Positions 28,405-39,273 of a stretch of DNA of 64,000 nt are shown piece by piece. How positions within the stretch are numbered: position 1 is the first letter of the stretch; the number at the start of each line of letters is the position of its first letter. The stretch comes from Sphingomonas sp. ERG5 (GTDB lineage: Bacteria > Pseudomonadota > Alphaproteobacteria > Sphingomonadales > Sphingomonadaceae), in the NCBI RefSeq assembly GCF_000803065.1, contig NZ_JSXI01000027.1, positions 1-64,000 of the forward strand. Direction: 5' to 3'. The notes beneath the pieces are model-generated. The model saw only the letters and a program-made list of their open reading frames with translations, did no database searches and had not been told where the DNA came from. Both the position numbers and the translations under genes were made by a program.

Positions 28405-29451
28405 ATGACCGCACGCGAACAACTGCTCGCCGAAGCCGCCAAGCGCATCCTGATCACGGATGGTGCGTTCGGCACCGAGATTCAGAACTGGAAGCTGAGC
28501 GAAGCCGATTATGCCGGCGACCTCGGCCTGACCAAGGATCAGAAGGGCAATAACGACATCCTCGCGCTGACCAAGCCCGAGGTGCCGGAAACGATCACCC
28601 GCGAATATCTCGAGGCTGGGTCGGACATCGTCTCGACCAATACGTTCAGCGCCAACCTGATCAGCCAGGCGGATTATGCCGCCGAGCATCTGGTGCGTGA
28701 GATCAACGTCGCTTCGGCGCGGATCGCGCGCCGGCTGGCCGATGAATATGCCGCGAAGGACGGCCGTCCGCGCTTCGTCGCCGGTGCGATCGGGCCGACC
28801 AACAAGACGCTGTCGCTGTCGCCCGACGTCAATGATCCGGGTTTCCGCGAAATCGACTTCGATTACCTCAAGGGCGTGTACCGCGAACAGACCGACGCAC
28901 TGATCGAGGGCGGGGTGGATTTCATCCTGATCGAGACGGTGTTCGACACGCTCAATGCCAAGGCTGGCGTCATGGCGGTGCTGGAGGCGGCGGAGGATCT
29001 CGGCCGCGACGTGCCGATCATGATGTCGATGACTCTGACCGACCTGTCGGGGCGCAATTTGTCGGGCCATACCGTCGAAGCGTTCTGGCACGCGGTTCGC
29101 CATGCCAAGCCAGTGACGATCGGGTTGAATTGCTCATTCGGAGCTGAGCAGTTGCGGCCGCATGTTAAGACTTTGTCTCAAATCGCCGACACGCTGATCA
29201 TGGTCTATCCCAATGCCGGCCTGCCCAATGAACTGGGTGAATATGATGAACAGCCCGCGACCACCGCTGGCCTGGTCCGCGAATGGGCGGCGCAGGCGCA
29301 GGTCAACATTCTCGGCGGCTGCTGCGGCTCGACCCCGGCGCATATCGCGGCGATCGCCAAGGCGGTCGGTGAACTCCCACCACGCGAACTGCCGGTGCCG
29401 CCGGTGGTGACGCGGCTGGCGGGGCTGGAACCGATGACCATGGCGGCTTGA
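28405..29451 (+). CDS. metH: Methionine synthase, homocysteine-binding part (split MetH, subunit 1)
   Basis: 348 aa, equal to the N-terminal homocysteine S-methyltransferase barrel of a full MetH. '[17 protein letters not shown]' begins the domain; the zinc ligands are the Cys in '[11 protein letters not shown]' and the pair in '[10 protein letters not shown]'. The pterin, cobalamin and reactivation domains are in the next gene. This split is a known arrangement in sphingomonads. The ribosome site is weak but the 10-bp spacing from metF indicates cotranscription. Confidence 0.95.
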   Translation: MTAREQLLAEAAKRILITDGAFGTEIQNWKLSEADYAGDLGLTKDQKGNNDILALTKPEVPETITREYLEAGSDIVSTNTFSANLISQADYAAEHLVREINVASARIARRLADEYAAKDGRPRFVAGAIGPTNKTLSLSPDVNDPGFREIDFDYLKGVYREQTDALIEGGVDFILIETVFDTLNAKAGVMAVLEAAEDLGRDVPIMMSMTLTDLSGRNLSGHTVEAFWHAVRHAKPVTIGLNCSFGAEQLRPHVKTLSQIADTLIMVYPNAGLPNELGEYDEQPATTAGLVREWAAQAQVNILGGCCGSTPAHIAAIAKAVGELPPRELPVPPVVTRLAGLEPMTMAA

Positions 29452-29483
29452 CGTCAAAGCCTCCATTGGAGGCGGATCCAAAC

Positions 29484-29560
29484 CCGTTCGTTTCGAGCGA
29501 AGTCGAGAAACGGGAGCTGGCACGATTTAAGGGTTTCTCGACTTCGCTCGCAACGAACGG
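29484..29560. repeat. Intergenic palindromic repeat, class A (copy 2), between the metH halves
   Basis: The left arm (29484-29511) and right arm (29533-29560) pair over 17 perfect bases (core GAGCGAAGTCGAGAAAC) with CCGTTCG and CGAACGG at the ends. It lies inside the operon and ends one base before the preferred start codon of the second metH gene. Confidence 0.88.
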
Positions 29561-29561
29561 A

Positions 29562-32165
<2,604 letters not shown>

Positions 32166-32171
<6 letters not shown>

Positions 32172-32359
32172 GCCGTAGACTCGTAAGCTCGCAACCATAG
32201 GCGCGCGGATGCGAGCTGAATCGCGGCGAGGATATTGGCGGCGAGCTTGTCGTCGCGGGCGGCAACGCGGCGGAAGTTCTTTGGCTTGGAGAAGAGCTGC
32301 TCGATCAGGTCGGGCTTGCCATAGAGCCGCTGGCTGAAGCAGGGCTCCCACTTGCATTG
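32166..32359 (-). pseudogene. IS5-family (IS427-like) transposase remnant, C-terminal 63 codons
   Basis: Reading the minus strand from 32359 to the TAG at 32168-32170 gives a frame ending '...FSKPKNFRRVAARDDKLAANILAAIQLASARLWLRAYESTA', which matches the end of IS427-type transposases (RRVATRYDKLAAN...LASIRLWLR.YEST). A stop at 32360-32362 cuts it off upstream, and no DDE motif remains. The terminal 21 bp (32166-32186) resemble a second copy at 32517-32537. The remnant overlaps the last codons of metH. Confidence 0.8.
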
Positions 32360-32694
32360 CTATTGGGCAGGACCTCTGTCGCCTTGGCTCAGGCCAGCCT
32401 TGCGTTCGTCAGCCGCATTGACTCGCTCCCGGTCGCGAACAGCAGCTCGTCCTGAAAACCCTTGGTGTGGCCGATTTCATACGCCTCCGATCCATCCGCA
32501 CCTATGCCGCTCGCGTGACTAGGTCGTGGACTCATAATCCTGCCTTTGGCGGCTTGCAGAAGAACCAGCCAGACAATTGCCAGATTCCGTCGTTCATCCG
32601 CAAAAAAACGGGATCGCTATCGCTGTGGCCCGAAAAGTGTTTGTCGTTCGACTCGTCGATGTAGAATACATCTATACCATGGGAGCAAGGAAGC
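32172..32694. other. IS scar region without intact genes
   Basis: After the transposase remnant the interval 32360-32516 shows no coding sequence I can support. A second IS-end-like sequence occupies 32517-32537. From 32538 to 32694 there is again no gene; a GATGTA-GAA-TACATC dyad at 32658-32672 and a TAGAAT hexamer at 32662-32667 may be the promoter of the small ORF at 32695. Confidence 0.6.
32517..32537 (-). mobile_element. Second IS end-like sequence
   Basis: These 21 bp match 32166-32186 at 18 positions in the same orientation (GACTAGG, CGT, GACTC and TAA are shared). On the minus strand it would encode the final 'YESTT' and stop of an IS427-type transposase, but the sequence beyond diverges at once. 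It is therefore a solo end. Confidence 0.6.
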
Positions 32695-32868
32695 ATGCCT
32701 GATACATTGACGGGCTCGGGCCAGAGTCAACTCGACAAGTCCAAGGAAGCCTCGCCCAACCTCGGAATCGACCTCAACGAAGCCAGCTCTGACGAGCGGG
32801 TGGAAAAGCCGGTAAAGGTAGCGCGTGAAAAGGAGGAAGGCGGGTACAAGCTCAATAAGGTCAGGTAA
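32695..32868 (+). CDS. Small hydrophilic protein, 57 aa, unknown
   Basis: ATG 32695 is preceded by GGAGCAAGGAAG, a good ribosome binding site, and by a possible -10 (TAGAAT, 32662-32667). The product 'MPDTLTGSGQSQLDKSKE...' is highly charged, with no hydrophobic segment, and ends 'REKEEGGYKLNKVR'. It looks intrinsically disordered. I do not recognise a family. The base composition is less GC-rich than the neighbours, and it sits in the IS scar, so it may be acquired or a remnant. Confidence 0.5.
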   Translation: MPDTLTGSGQSQLDKSKEASPNLGIDLNEASSDERVEKPVKVAREKEEGGYKLNKVR

Positions 32869-33455
32869 CCGAGACGCTTGTCTGCCGACCATCGGGATCG
32901 AGCAAATGACCGCCGGGCTGATTCAAGTCGCATTCCGGTCCCGTTATCCCGGCCTCACGCTACGCATCCACGCGTCACGGCTGGGGGCTTGGCCGATGAA
33001 CGATTTGAATCGACAGGACCGGACCCGAGCAGGCCATGATGCCCCTGCAATCATTTCCCGATTTTTCCCATAATGTACGCGCGAATTTCCCATAGTGTCG
33101 GACGAGAATTCCCGTAGAAATTCCCGCAGATTCCCGCAGAACGCTCGAAAAGCACTTTCCCGCAGCAATACCCGTCGCCACGGGAAATCGGCGCGACGCG
33201 CGGCACGAACCAGCCAATGCCGTCGATTCAACCGCGACGGTCCAGCCCTTAGCATCACCCCACTGCCTCGCTCTTTCACATGACGAACATCAACACTCAC
33301 ATCCCCGTCCCGGTGGGACAGGGTGCGTCGGAGCCCTGTCGTCTTCCACCCCTCCCCCCCGGCGACGCGGGTGAATGCCGACCCGCCCTGGTTAACCCTC
33401 AATTTGCCTTCTCATTCTAAGCCTGACGCGGCATCCCCCTGCCAAAGGAGCCGCC
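32869..33455. other. Gene-free interval with a TTCCC repeat cluster
   Basis: I see no supported gene in these 587 bp. The main structure is the repeat cluster at 33054-33164. The segment 33240-33455 is the leader region of the beta-helix protein gene, with AAAGGAG shortly before its ATG. Confidence 0.6.
33054..33164. repeat. Cluster of seven TTCCC-core repeats
   Basis: Copies of WTTCCCRNN start at 33054, 33064, 33086, 33108, 33120, 33130 and 33156, as tttcccgat, tttcccata (twice), attcccgta, attcccgca (twice) and tttcccgca. The spacings (10, 22, 22, 12, 10, 26) are near multiples of one helical turn, as expected for protein sites on one face of DNA. Confidence 0.6.
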
Positions 33456-34388
33456 ATGCGCCGCATCGTTTCGCTGATCGCCCTCGCTCTGACCGTACCC
33501 GCCGCCGCCCAACAGGGACGCGCGCCGTTCACCATTGCGGAGACCGGGCAGGGCTTCGCCACGATCGACGATGCGGTGCAGTCGGTGCGTATGGGCACGG
33601 CGACGATCCTGATCGCGCCCGGCACCTATCGCCAATGCACCGTGCAGGCGGGCGGGCGCATCACCTTCAAGGCCGTCCAGCCGGGTACCGTGATCTTCGA
33701 AGGCGAAGCGTGCGAGGGCAAGGCGGCGTTCGTGCTGCGCGGCCAGGAATCGATCGTCGACGGCCTGATTTTCCGTGGCATCCGCGTCGATGACGGCAAT
33801 GGTTCGGGCATCCGCACCGAAATAGGCAATCTGACGGTGCGCAACTCGATGTTTCTCGACAGCCAGGAAGGCATCCTTGGCGGCGAACCGAGCGGACAGA
33901 AGATCGTCATCGATCACTCGACCTTTTCCGGGCTCGGCCAGTGCGACGAGACGGCCGATTGCAGCCATGGCATTTATCTCGCCAATCAGGGATCGATAAC
34001 GGTCACCAATTCGCGCTTCGAACGCGGCACCGGCGGGCACTACCTCAAGCTGCGGACGCCCAATGTGTCGATCACCGACAACAGTTTCGACGACACGGCG
34101 GGCAAGAAGACCAATTACATGATCGACCTGCCCGAAGGCGGCACCGGCCTGATCGCGCGCAACACGTTCGTTCAGGGGCGCAACAAGGAAAACTGGACCG
34201 GCTTCATCGTCATCGCGGCGGAGGCGCGCAAATACCGCTCCGCCGGCTTGCGCATCGATGGCAACACCGCGTCGCTCGCGCCGGGCGAGACGCGCTCGCC
34301 GGCGTTCGTCGCGGACTATAGCCATGAACGCCTTGCGATCGGCGCCAACCGTCTCGGCGCGGGGATCAGGGCGTTCGAGACGCGTTGA
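33456..34388 (+). CDS. Secreted right-handed parallel beta-helix protein
   Basis: 310 aa. Signal peptide about 1-18 (MRRIVSLIALALTVPAAAQ). The mature part opens with 'FATIDDAVQSVRMGTATILIAPGTYRQC' and continues with repeated short rungs such as 'GNLTVRNSMFLDSQEGILGG', 'KIVIDHSTFSGLG' and 'GSITVTNSRFERG', typical of pectate-lyase-like beta-helices. No catalytic motif of a specific polysaccharide lyase is evident. It is probably periplasmic or secreted; substrate unknown. AAAGGAG precedes the ATG. Confidence 0.88.
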   Translation: MRRIVSLIALALTVPAAAQQGRAPFTIAETGQGFATIDDAVQSVRMGTATILIAPGTYRQCTVQAGGRITFKAVQPGTVIFEGEACEGKAAFVLRGQESIVDGLIFRGIRVDDGNGSGIRTEIGNLTVRNSMFLDSQEGILGGEPSGQKIVIDHSTFSGLGQCDETADCSHGIYLANQGSITVTNSRFERGTGGHYLKLRTPNVSITDNSFDDTAGKKTNYMIDLPEGGTGLIARNTFVQGRNKENWTGFIVIAAEARKYRSAGLRIDGNTASLAPGETRSPAFVADYSHERLAIGANRLGAGIRAFETR

Positions 34389-34391
34389 CGG

Positions 34392-35435
34392 TTACAGCCA
34401 GGGCCGCTTCGACCAGCCATAGGGCGAATACATCATCATATATTGCGCGAGGCGTGGGCGGCTCGAGCGGTTGGGGCTCGCGCCGTGCGGCAAGTCATGC
34501 CGCCAGATGATCAGGTCACCGCCCTTTGCCGGCACCGTCACGGCCTCGGCCGACAAGTCGACCTGGCGTGGATCTGCGCCGTCGAGTGCGTCGAGCCAGG
34601 CGTCGAGCCGGCGGTGGAAGCCCGGCACGACCTGCAGCGCACCCTGATCCGCGGCGGTATCAGTCAAATAGAGAATGCCCTGCGTGCCGAACGGGATCGG
34701 GCGCGACAAGCTCTCATCCCAGTGCAGATGGGGCCCGGGGAAGCGATAATTTGCGCGTTCCGGCGGATTGAAGCTCATCCGGTCGGTGTTCATCCATAGA
34801 TCAGCGGTGCCCCAGAGTTGCGCGAACGCCTTGTGGATACGCGGCGAGCGACGCATCGCGGTTTGCGCAGGATGCTGGAAATGCTGGATCATGATCCCGT
34901 TGCTGCGCGGGCCGCCATACCAACTGTCCGGGTCGCTGGCGTCCCCGCCGACCTGGCTCCACAACAGGTCGGCGGCGGCCTGTGCCTCGGCCGGAGTGAT
35001 CGCGCCGCGTACCACGACCACGCCAATCTCGTCCCAGCTACGCAGATCGTCCGCGTCCAGCACCGGCGGGGCGGCGTCGATCGCAGCGATGCCGCGCAAT
35101 ATGTCGTCAGGCTGTGCCGTGCCGTCGATACAGGCGTGATAGCGCGCGACGATCAGCGGATCGGGCAAGCCCGCCGTCGTCACGATCCACTCGACGAAGG
35201 TTGCGAAATCGGGCCGCTCGCGCCCGGCATGGGACATGGTCTGCTCGATTCCCAGCCCAAGCGTATCGAGCAGCATGCGCCATTGCGGTTCGGGCAGGTC
35301 TTCCCCCGACCGTCCGGTCAGCTTCGCCCAATAGGTCGCCAGCCCGCGCACATGATCGAGCGGGCCGGCGGCGGCGGATATCGGTGCGCTGCTCAACGGC
35401 AGGGTGCGCCTTTGCCCGCGCCCAGATCGAGGCAT
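34392..35435 (-). CDS. Phytanoyl-CoA dioxygenase (PhyH) family protein
   Basis: 347 aa Fe(II)/2-oxoglutarate oxygenase-like protein. The double-stranded beta-helix contains 'HLHWDES' (the HxD iron ligands), the distal His in 'RHDLPHGASPNRSSRPR' and an Arg for 2-oxoglutarate just after it. The N-terminal ~130 residues are helical and not shared by all members. The annotated start overlaps the end of the phosphatase gene by 43 bp; a GTG near 35360 could be the real start. Substrate unknown. Confidence 0.85.
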   Translation of the reverse strand: MPRSGRGQRRTLPLSSAPISAAAGPLDHVRGLATYWAKLTGRSGEDLPEPQWRMLLDTLGLGIEQTMSHAGRERPDFATFVEWIVTTAGLPDPLIVARYHACIDGTAQPDDILRGIAAIDAAPPVLDADDLRSWDEIGVVVVRGAITPAEAQAAADLLWSQVGGDASDPDSWYGGPRSNGIMIQHFQHPAQTAMRRSPRIHKAFAQLWGTADLWMNTDRMSFNPPERANYRFPGPHLHWDESLSRPIPFGTQGILYLTDTAADQGALQVVPGFHRRLDAWLDALDGADPRQVDLSAEAVTVPAKGGDLIIWRHDLPHGASPNRSSRPRLAQYMMMYSPYGWSKRPWL

Positions 35436-37075
35436 TTCCCGTCCACGCCCGGCACTGGCAAGCCGATCGTTGCGGCCAGGGTGGGGGCGATATCGACCGT
35501 TTCGACGCCCCTTGGCTGTTCGAACCCGGTCATCCCCTTGCGCCAGAACAGGATCGGGACGCGCCGGTCGTAATTATATGGGCTGCCATGCGTCGCGACA
35601 TAGCCGCCGGCGGCGTTCGGGATCGGCGTCACGCGCGGCTTCAGGAACACCAGCAGGTCGCCCGAGCGCGTCGGATCATAGGAAGCGCGGGCTTTCTCCG
35701 CATAGCTCCACTTCTCGACCGGGGTCCTGGCGATCCGCGTCGCGGCGATCTGGTCGCGGGTCAGCACTTCGGCCACTTGCGGCATCGCCTTGTAGCGCGC
35801 GATCGTCTCCGCCATCACCGCCTTGCGCTGCTCGGGCGTCAGGGCGGTGGAAAGCCACACATCGCCATTGGGAATATCGCCGAACAGCAGCGGAATGGTG
35901 ATGCCGAGCTTCTCGCCGATCGACTTGCCCATCACCGCCGGGGCCAGCGCGACATCGGCGCGCTGCGCTTCCGGCATGCCTTGCAGGACTTCGCGCTCGG
36001 GCAAGTCGTTGCCGCCATGGTCGGCGGTCAGCACGACCTCATAATCGACCCCGGTCCGGTCGAGCACGTCGAAGAATGCGCCGAGCGTCGCATCGAGATT
36101 GGCCAGCTGGATGCACATCTCCGCGCCGTCGGTGCCATAGGTATGCCCGACATAATCGGTCGCGGATGCGCCAACCGAAATAATGTCGGTCACAGGTCCC
36201 GTGCCGAGCTTCATGTCCTGGATGAGCCCGGCGGCCAGCGCAACGATCGAGGCATCGAATGCGGGCGATGCGCGGAAGCTGCGCATGTCGCCGGCGGCGC
36301 GCTCGAAATGGCCGGTGCCGACGGTCTTGTCGCCGCCGATCGGGATGGCCTTGTCACGCACGGTGCACCAGGCCGGGACCTCCAGCGCGGGCGTGGCCCG
36401 GGCGATCAGCGCGGTGGTCGCGGCGTTGGCGCGGGTGACCACGGCCGGCTCGGCCCGCCCGGCATAGGAGACAAAGGCCTTGCCGTCCCACCACCACAGC
36501 TCATCGACCTTGTGTCCGCCCATCATCACCGCGGCGCGGTCCTTGCCCGCGACCGAGACGACGCGGGTGCGCGGTTCCGCCGCCTTCATCCGCTCGCCCA
36601 GGGTCGGGACTTTAAGATGCTTGTCGGACACGGTGTATTTGCTTGAGCTGCTGCCGGGTACGCTCTCATCCTCGGCGCAATAGACCGACTTGTCGGTACG
36701 CGGCGCGGCCTGGTCGACCCAGTTATTGGCGATGATGCCGGTTCTGGTCGGGCGGTTGCCGGTCAGGATGGTCGAATGGCCGGGGCAGGTCTCGGTCGCG
36801 GCATGGCTCTGAAAGCCCGAGGGAAACACCGCACCCTTCAGCAGCCGGGCGAAGCCGTCGGTGAAATAGGCCCGATTCTTGTCGAGCAGGTCGGCGGAGA
36901 ATTGATCGACCGAAATCACCACGATCAGCTTGGGCGCGTTCTTCGGCGGCACCATCTTGACCCGGGCGATTGCCGGCGCGCTGCTCGACCGGGACGATTC
37001 TGGTGCCGGTTGCGCGCAAGCTGGTGCGGTAATGAGTGCTGCGGCGAGGGCGAGGGTCGACGCCAGGGTCTTCAT
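35393..37075 (-). CDS. phoK: PhoK-type alkaline phosphatase (SPAP family), secreted
   Basis: 560 aa with signal peptide (1-21, ending ACAQP). It carries the set of residues known from Sphingomonas PhoK: Thr nucleophile 96 in 'HAATETCPGHSTILTG', Asn117 in 'IIANNWVD', and Lys178 and Arg180 in 'SVAGKDRAAV'. The spacing (21, 82 and 84 residues after the Thr) equals that of Thr89, Asn110, Lys171 and Arg173 in PhoK. Metal ligands include 'VISVDQFSAD' and 'VLTADHGG'. The start at 37075 is set by AAAGGAA and the signal peptide. Expected role: phosphate release from organic phosphates. Confidence 0.93.
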   Translation of the reverse strand: MKTLASTLALAAALITAPACAQPAPESSRSSSAPAIARVKMVPPKNAPKLIVVISVDQFSADLLDKNRAYFTDGFARLLKGAVFPSGFQSHAATETCPGHSTILTGNRPTRTGIIANNWVDQAAPRTDKSVYCAEDESVPGSSSSKYTVSDKHLKVPTLGERMKAAEPRTRVVSVAGKDRAAVMMGGHKVDELWWWDGKAFVSYAGRAEPAVVTRANAATTALIARATPALEVPAWCTVRDKAIPIGGDKTVGTGHFERAAGDMRSFRASPAFDASIVALAAGLIQDMKLGTGPVTDIISVGASATDYVGHTYGTDGAEMCIQLANLDATLGAFFDVLDRTGVDYEVVLTADHGGNDLPEREVLQGMPEAQRADVALAPAVMGKSIGEKLGITIPLLFGDIPNGDVWLSTALTPEQRKAVMAETIARYKAMPQVAEVLTRDQIAATRIARTPVEKWSYAEKARASYDPTRSGDLLVFLKPRVTPIPNAAGGYVATHGSPYNYDRRVPILFWRKGMTGFEQPRGVETVDIAPTLAATIGLPVPGVDGKCLDLGAGKGAPCR

Positions 37076-37155
37076 GCTATTTCCTTTGCGGGGCCGGTGC
37101 ATTGCGGTTCGCGGCAATGTATGGGCGAGGTCGGTTGATGCGGCAAGGATGCCCA

Positions 37156-39177
37156 ATGCGCGGTTTGTATTGCCTGATTGTGACGCTGCTGGTGGGGCTG
37201 TTCGCTGCGCCGGCCTGGGCACAGGCGCCCGATCCCTATGGTGCCGGGCCGCATCTGACCATCGCGCTGGTCGCGGAAAGCGACAAGCCGGTCGCGGGCA
37301 GTGAGGTGACGCTGGCGCTCGATACCCGCCCTCAGGCCGGCTGGCATGGCTATTGGCTCAATCCCGGCGATGCGGGCTTTCCGGCGAAACTCGACTGGAG
37401 CTTGCCGTCGGGCGTGACGGCAAGCGACCCGCGCTATCCGGTCCCGGGCACGCTGCTCATCGCTGGCCTGATGAACTATGTGTTCGAGAAACCTTATGCG
37501 CCGCTGGTGACGCTGAAGATCCCGGCCGGGCTGGCGGCGGGCAGCAAGCTGCCGATCCGGCTGAAGACCGCCTATCTGGTCTGTTCGGCGGAAGTCTGTG
37601 TCCCGGAAACGGCCGTGCTGGCGGTCGATCTGGTCGTCGGCGACGGGGCGGTCACGCCTGAGGTGCGCGCGCGTTTCGACGCCTGGCGGCGTGCGATCCC
37701 AAAGCCGCTCGACGCGAAGGCGACCTGGCAAGTGGCCAACGGCATCGCGACGATCGCGGTACCCTATCCGGCCAGCGCGCCGTTGAAGGACGCTTACTTC
37801 TTTCCTCTGACCCTGAACGCGATCGATTATGCCGCACCGCAAAAGGTGACGCGCGACGGCGATCGGGTGATCCTGTCGACCAAGGGCAAGGCGGCGATTC
37901 CGCTTACCGGCGTGCTGCGGATCGGCGAGGGGCAGGGGCTCATCGTGACCGCTGATCCGGGCGTGGTCGCCGTCGCCGCTGGCGAGAGTGGCGGCGTGCT
38001 GATCGCGGCACTGCTTGCCTTTGGCGGTGCGGTGCTTGGCGGCCTGCTGCTCAACATCATGCCGTGCGTGTTCCCGATCCTCAGCCTCAAGGCGCTGAGT
38101 CTGGCGCGCGGGCATCTCGACGAGCGTGCCGCACGGCGCGAAGCGCTTGGCTATACCGCCGGTGTCGTCGCGGTGTGCGTCGCGCTGGGCGGGGCGATCC
38201 TGGCGCTCAGGGCAGGGGGCAGCGCGGTCGGCTGGGCGTTCCAGCTACAGGACCCGCGCATGATCCTGTTGCTGCTGTTGCTTACCGTGGCGATCGCACT
38301 CAACCTTGGCGGCCTGTTCGAGCTTCCGACCCCGGCCTTTGTCGGCAATGCCGGCGGTATCGGCGGCGCTTTTGCGACCGGTGCGCTGGCCGCGTTCATC
38401 GCTACGCCCTGCACTGGGCCGTTCATGGGCGTAGCGCTGGGCGCGGCGCTGATCCTGCCCTGGCCCGCTGCGCTGGCTGTGTTCGCGGGGCTTGGGCTGG
38501 GGCTGGCCTTGCCGTTTCTCGCGCTCGGCTTCGTCCCCGCCTTGCGCAAGCGGCTGCCCCGGCCCGGCGCGTGGATGGAGATTTTCCGCCACGTCCTCAG
38601 CGTGCCGATGTGGCTCACCGCGATCGCGCTGGCCTGGGTGCTCGGGCGTCAGGCGGGGATCAACGGCATGACGCTCGGCCTGATCGCCGCGCTCGCCATT
38701 GCGCTGGTGCTGTGGGTGGCGGGCCGGCGGCAAGCGCGCGGGCTAGGCTTCGGCATTGTCGCGACGCTGGCCTTGCTGGCGGTCGCCGGCGGCTCGATAG
38801 CTTTTGTCGAACGCTCGGGCGCCGCGCCGGTGCAGGCCGCCGGCACCGAAGCGTTCAGTGAGAAGCGCCTGGCAGCTCTTCGCGCCGAAGGGCGGCCGGT
38901 GTTCGCCTATTTCACCGCCGACTGGTGCCTGACCTGCAAGGTCAATGAGGCAGCGGCGATCGATGTCGCATCGACCCGCGACGCCTTTGCGTCGGGCAAG
39001 GTCGCGGTGCTGGTCGGCGACTGGACCGATGGCGACCCGGTGCTTGGCCGCTTCATCGAACAACATAATCGCGCCGGCGTGCCGCTCTACCTCTACTACG
39101 CCCCCGGCGCGGTCGAGCCACAGGTCCTCCCGCAAGTGCTCACCCCCGGGCTGCTGAGCGCTCTGGTCAAGAAGTAG
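37156..39177 (+). CDS. DsbD/ScsB-like thiol:disulfide interchange protein
   Basis: 673 aa. Signal peptide about 1-20, then a periplasmic N-terminal domain with the cysteine pair 'YLVCSAEVCVPET'. The membrane domain of about eight helices has paired Pro-Cys motifs 'NIMPCVFPILSLKAL' and 'ATPCTGPFMG'. A C-terminal thioredoxin domain carries 'WCLTCK'. It moves electrons from cytoplasmic thioredoxin to periplasmic partners. ATG 37156 has AAGGA at good spacing; an in-frame ATG at 37138 is possible. The gene is divergent from phoK, with only 80 bp between the starts. Confidence 0.92.
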   Translation: MRGLYCLIVTLLVGLFAAPAWAQAPDPYGAGPHLTIALVAESDKPVAGSEVTLALDTRPQAGWHGYWLNPGDAGFPAKLDWSLPSGVTASDPRYPVPGTLLIAGLMNYVFEKPYAPLVTLKIPAGLAAGSKLPIRLKTAYLVCSAEVCVPETAVLAVDLVVGDGAVTPEVRARFDAWRRAIPKPLDAKATWQVANGIATIAVPYPASAPLKDAYFFPLTLNAIDYAAPQKVTRDGDRVILSTKGKAAIPLTGVLRIGEGQGLIVTADPGVVAVAAGESGGVLIAALLAFGGAVLGGLLLNIMPCVFPILSLKALSLARGHLDERAARREALGYTAGVVAVCVALGGAILALRAGGSAVGWAFQLQDPRMILLLLLLTVAIALNLGGLFELPTPAFVGNAGGIGGAFATGALAAFIATPCTGPFMGVALGAALILPWPAALAVFAGLGLGLALPFLALGFVPALRKRLPRPGAWMEIFRHVLSVPMWLTAIALAWVLGRQAGINGMTLGLIAALAIALVLWVAGRRQARGLGFGIVATLALLAVAGGSIAFVERSGAAPVQAAGTEAFSEKRLAALRAEGRPVFAYFTADWCLTCKVNEAAAIDVASTRDAFASGKVAVLVGDWTDGDPVLGRFIEQHNRAGVPLYLYYAPGAVEPQVLPQVLTPGLLSALVKK

Positions 39178-39273
39178 ACGGCCCCTTTCCGGCACCAGGT
39201 TGAAACCCCTTGTGCGCCGCAGCAATTCGTCGCAGCATGGAACTTGTCGGTACTGGGGGGCTTTAAGGTTTCG

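Noticed and set aside
29448-29561. N-terminal extension of the second metH gene from TTG 29448
   Set aside because: The added residues are the translation of a palindromic repeat (F-V-S-S-E-V-E-K and S-T-S-L-A-T-N-G), not a MetH domain.
33054-33164. CRISPR array
   Set aside because: The repeats are only about 7-9 bp, spacers are far too short and uneven, and there are no cas genes.
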